In this document: positions 63,859-64,000 of the stretch, in pieces
How positions within the stretch are numbered: the stretch's first letter is position 1
How the letters are laid out: every line of letters starts with the position of its first letter
Assembly: GCF_003710815.1 (NCBI RefSeq)
Contig: NZ_RHHP01000042.1
Location: forward strand, 62,001-126,000
DNA: 64,000 nt
Direction of reading: 5' to 3'
Source: Brevibacillus centrosporus
GTDB taxonomy: Bacteria > Bacillota > Bacilli > Brevibacillales > Brevibacillaceae
Notes under the pieces: generated by a model
Databases searched by the model: none
What the model was told of the DNA's origin: nothing
The model's input: the letters and a program-made list of their open reading frames with translations, nothing else
Made by a program: the position numbers and the translations under genes

Positions 63859-64000
63859 ATGGGAAGCTACATGGAAAAAGCCGCACATGACTGGACGGAC
63901 GACTCCATCCGAATCATTGCGACTCCGAGCATGGCGGCAAAATCAACTTATTTTTATGTCCAGGAAGTGGGCCATTTCCGTACACTTCCTACCTATTTCA
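63859..64000 (+). CDS. AraC-family regulator, N-terminal part (runs off window)
   Basis: 47 codons are visible, starting at an ATG preceded by AAGGAGGG. The sequence contains YFYVQEVGHFRTLPTYF, the usual cupin-domain start of AraC-type regulators that bind a sugar through the N-terminal domain. It is divergent from the isomerase-like gene, which it probably activates. The DNA-binding domain is outside the window. Confidence 0.65.
   Translation, partial: MGSYMEKAAHDWTDDSIRIIATPSMAAKSTYFYVQEVGHFRTLPTYF

Overview
The window looks like a chromosome segment of a spore-forming Bacillota of the Brevibacillus/Paenibacillus type. The reasons are strong AGGAGG ribosome binding sites with many GTG and TTG starts, CcpA-like cre sites, a collagen-like spore-surface protein, a YheC/D-type spore protein remnant and a c-di-AMP riboswitch. 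I saw no rRNA, tRNA or CRISPR array. The genus is an inference; no marker gene is present.

Bases 1-1.5 kb are decayed: the 5' end of an IS256-type transposase, a collagen-like gene apparently cut by it, and remnants of an amidase and a YesM-type histidine kinase. Bases 2.1-21.5 kb are a large aromatic-catabolism island. Its first block, on the minus strand, has a two-subunit Rieske ring-hydroxylating oxygenase, a complete LivKHMGF-type ABC importer and an aldehyde dehydrogenase, with a divergent IclR regulator. Its second block, 11.1-19.4 kb, is a nine-gene operon in the order praA-B-E-G-F-D-C-H-I. This is the protocatechuate 2,3-cleavage pathway described in Paenibacillus sp. JJ-1b and converts 4-hydroxybenzoate to pyruvate and acetyl-CoA. 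An isochorismatase-like hydrolase and an MFS carrier form a separate unit upstream. A broken IS3-family element follows.

Bases 23.0-32.4 kb hold a second specialised system: a 1158-residue M14-type metallopeptidase, two membrane proteins (DUF969, DUF979), an IclR regulator, pyroglutamyl peptidase and the three 5-oxoprolinase subunits PxpB, PxpC and PxpA. A near-identical palindrome (TTCCGAATTTCGGAA type) lies before the metallopeptidase gene and twice before pxpB. Together the genes look like a regulated route for taking up and mineralising pyroglutamyl peptides or 5-oxoproline.

The remainder is mixed: YitT and PfkB proteins, a DUF4855 protein, a SWIM/SNF2 pair with a 45-residue companion, an EAL-PAS-histidine kinase fusion, an ABC exporter, an internally deleted P1 peptidase, an oxidoreductase and MFS carrier, threonine aldolase with MarR, an M20 amidohydrolase/MFS pair with a divergent PucR-type regulator, a CAP-domain protein under a c-di-AMP riboswitch, a deleted nitroreductase with MhqR-like operators, a DHA2 exporter, RNase HI, a 36-residue membrane peptide, and a sugar unit (RhaS-like lipoprotein, DeoR regulator, arabinose/fucose isomerase-like enzyme, start of an AraC regulator).
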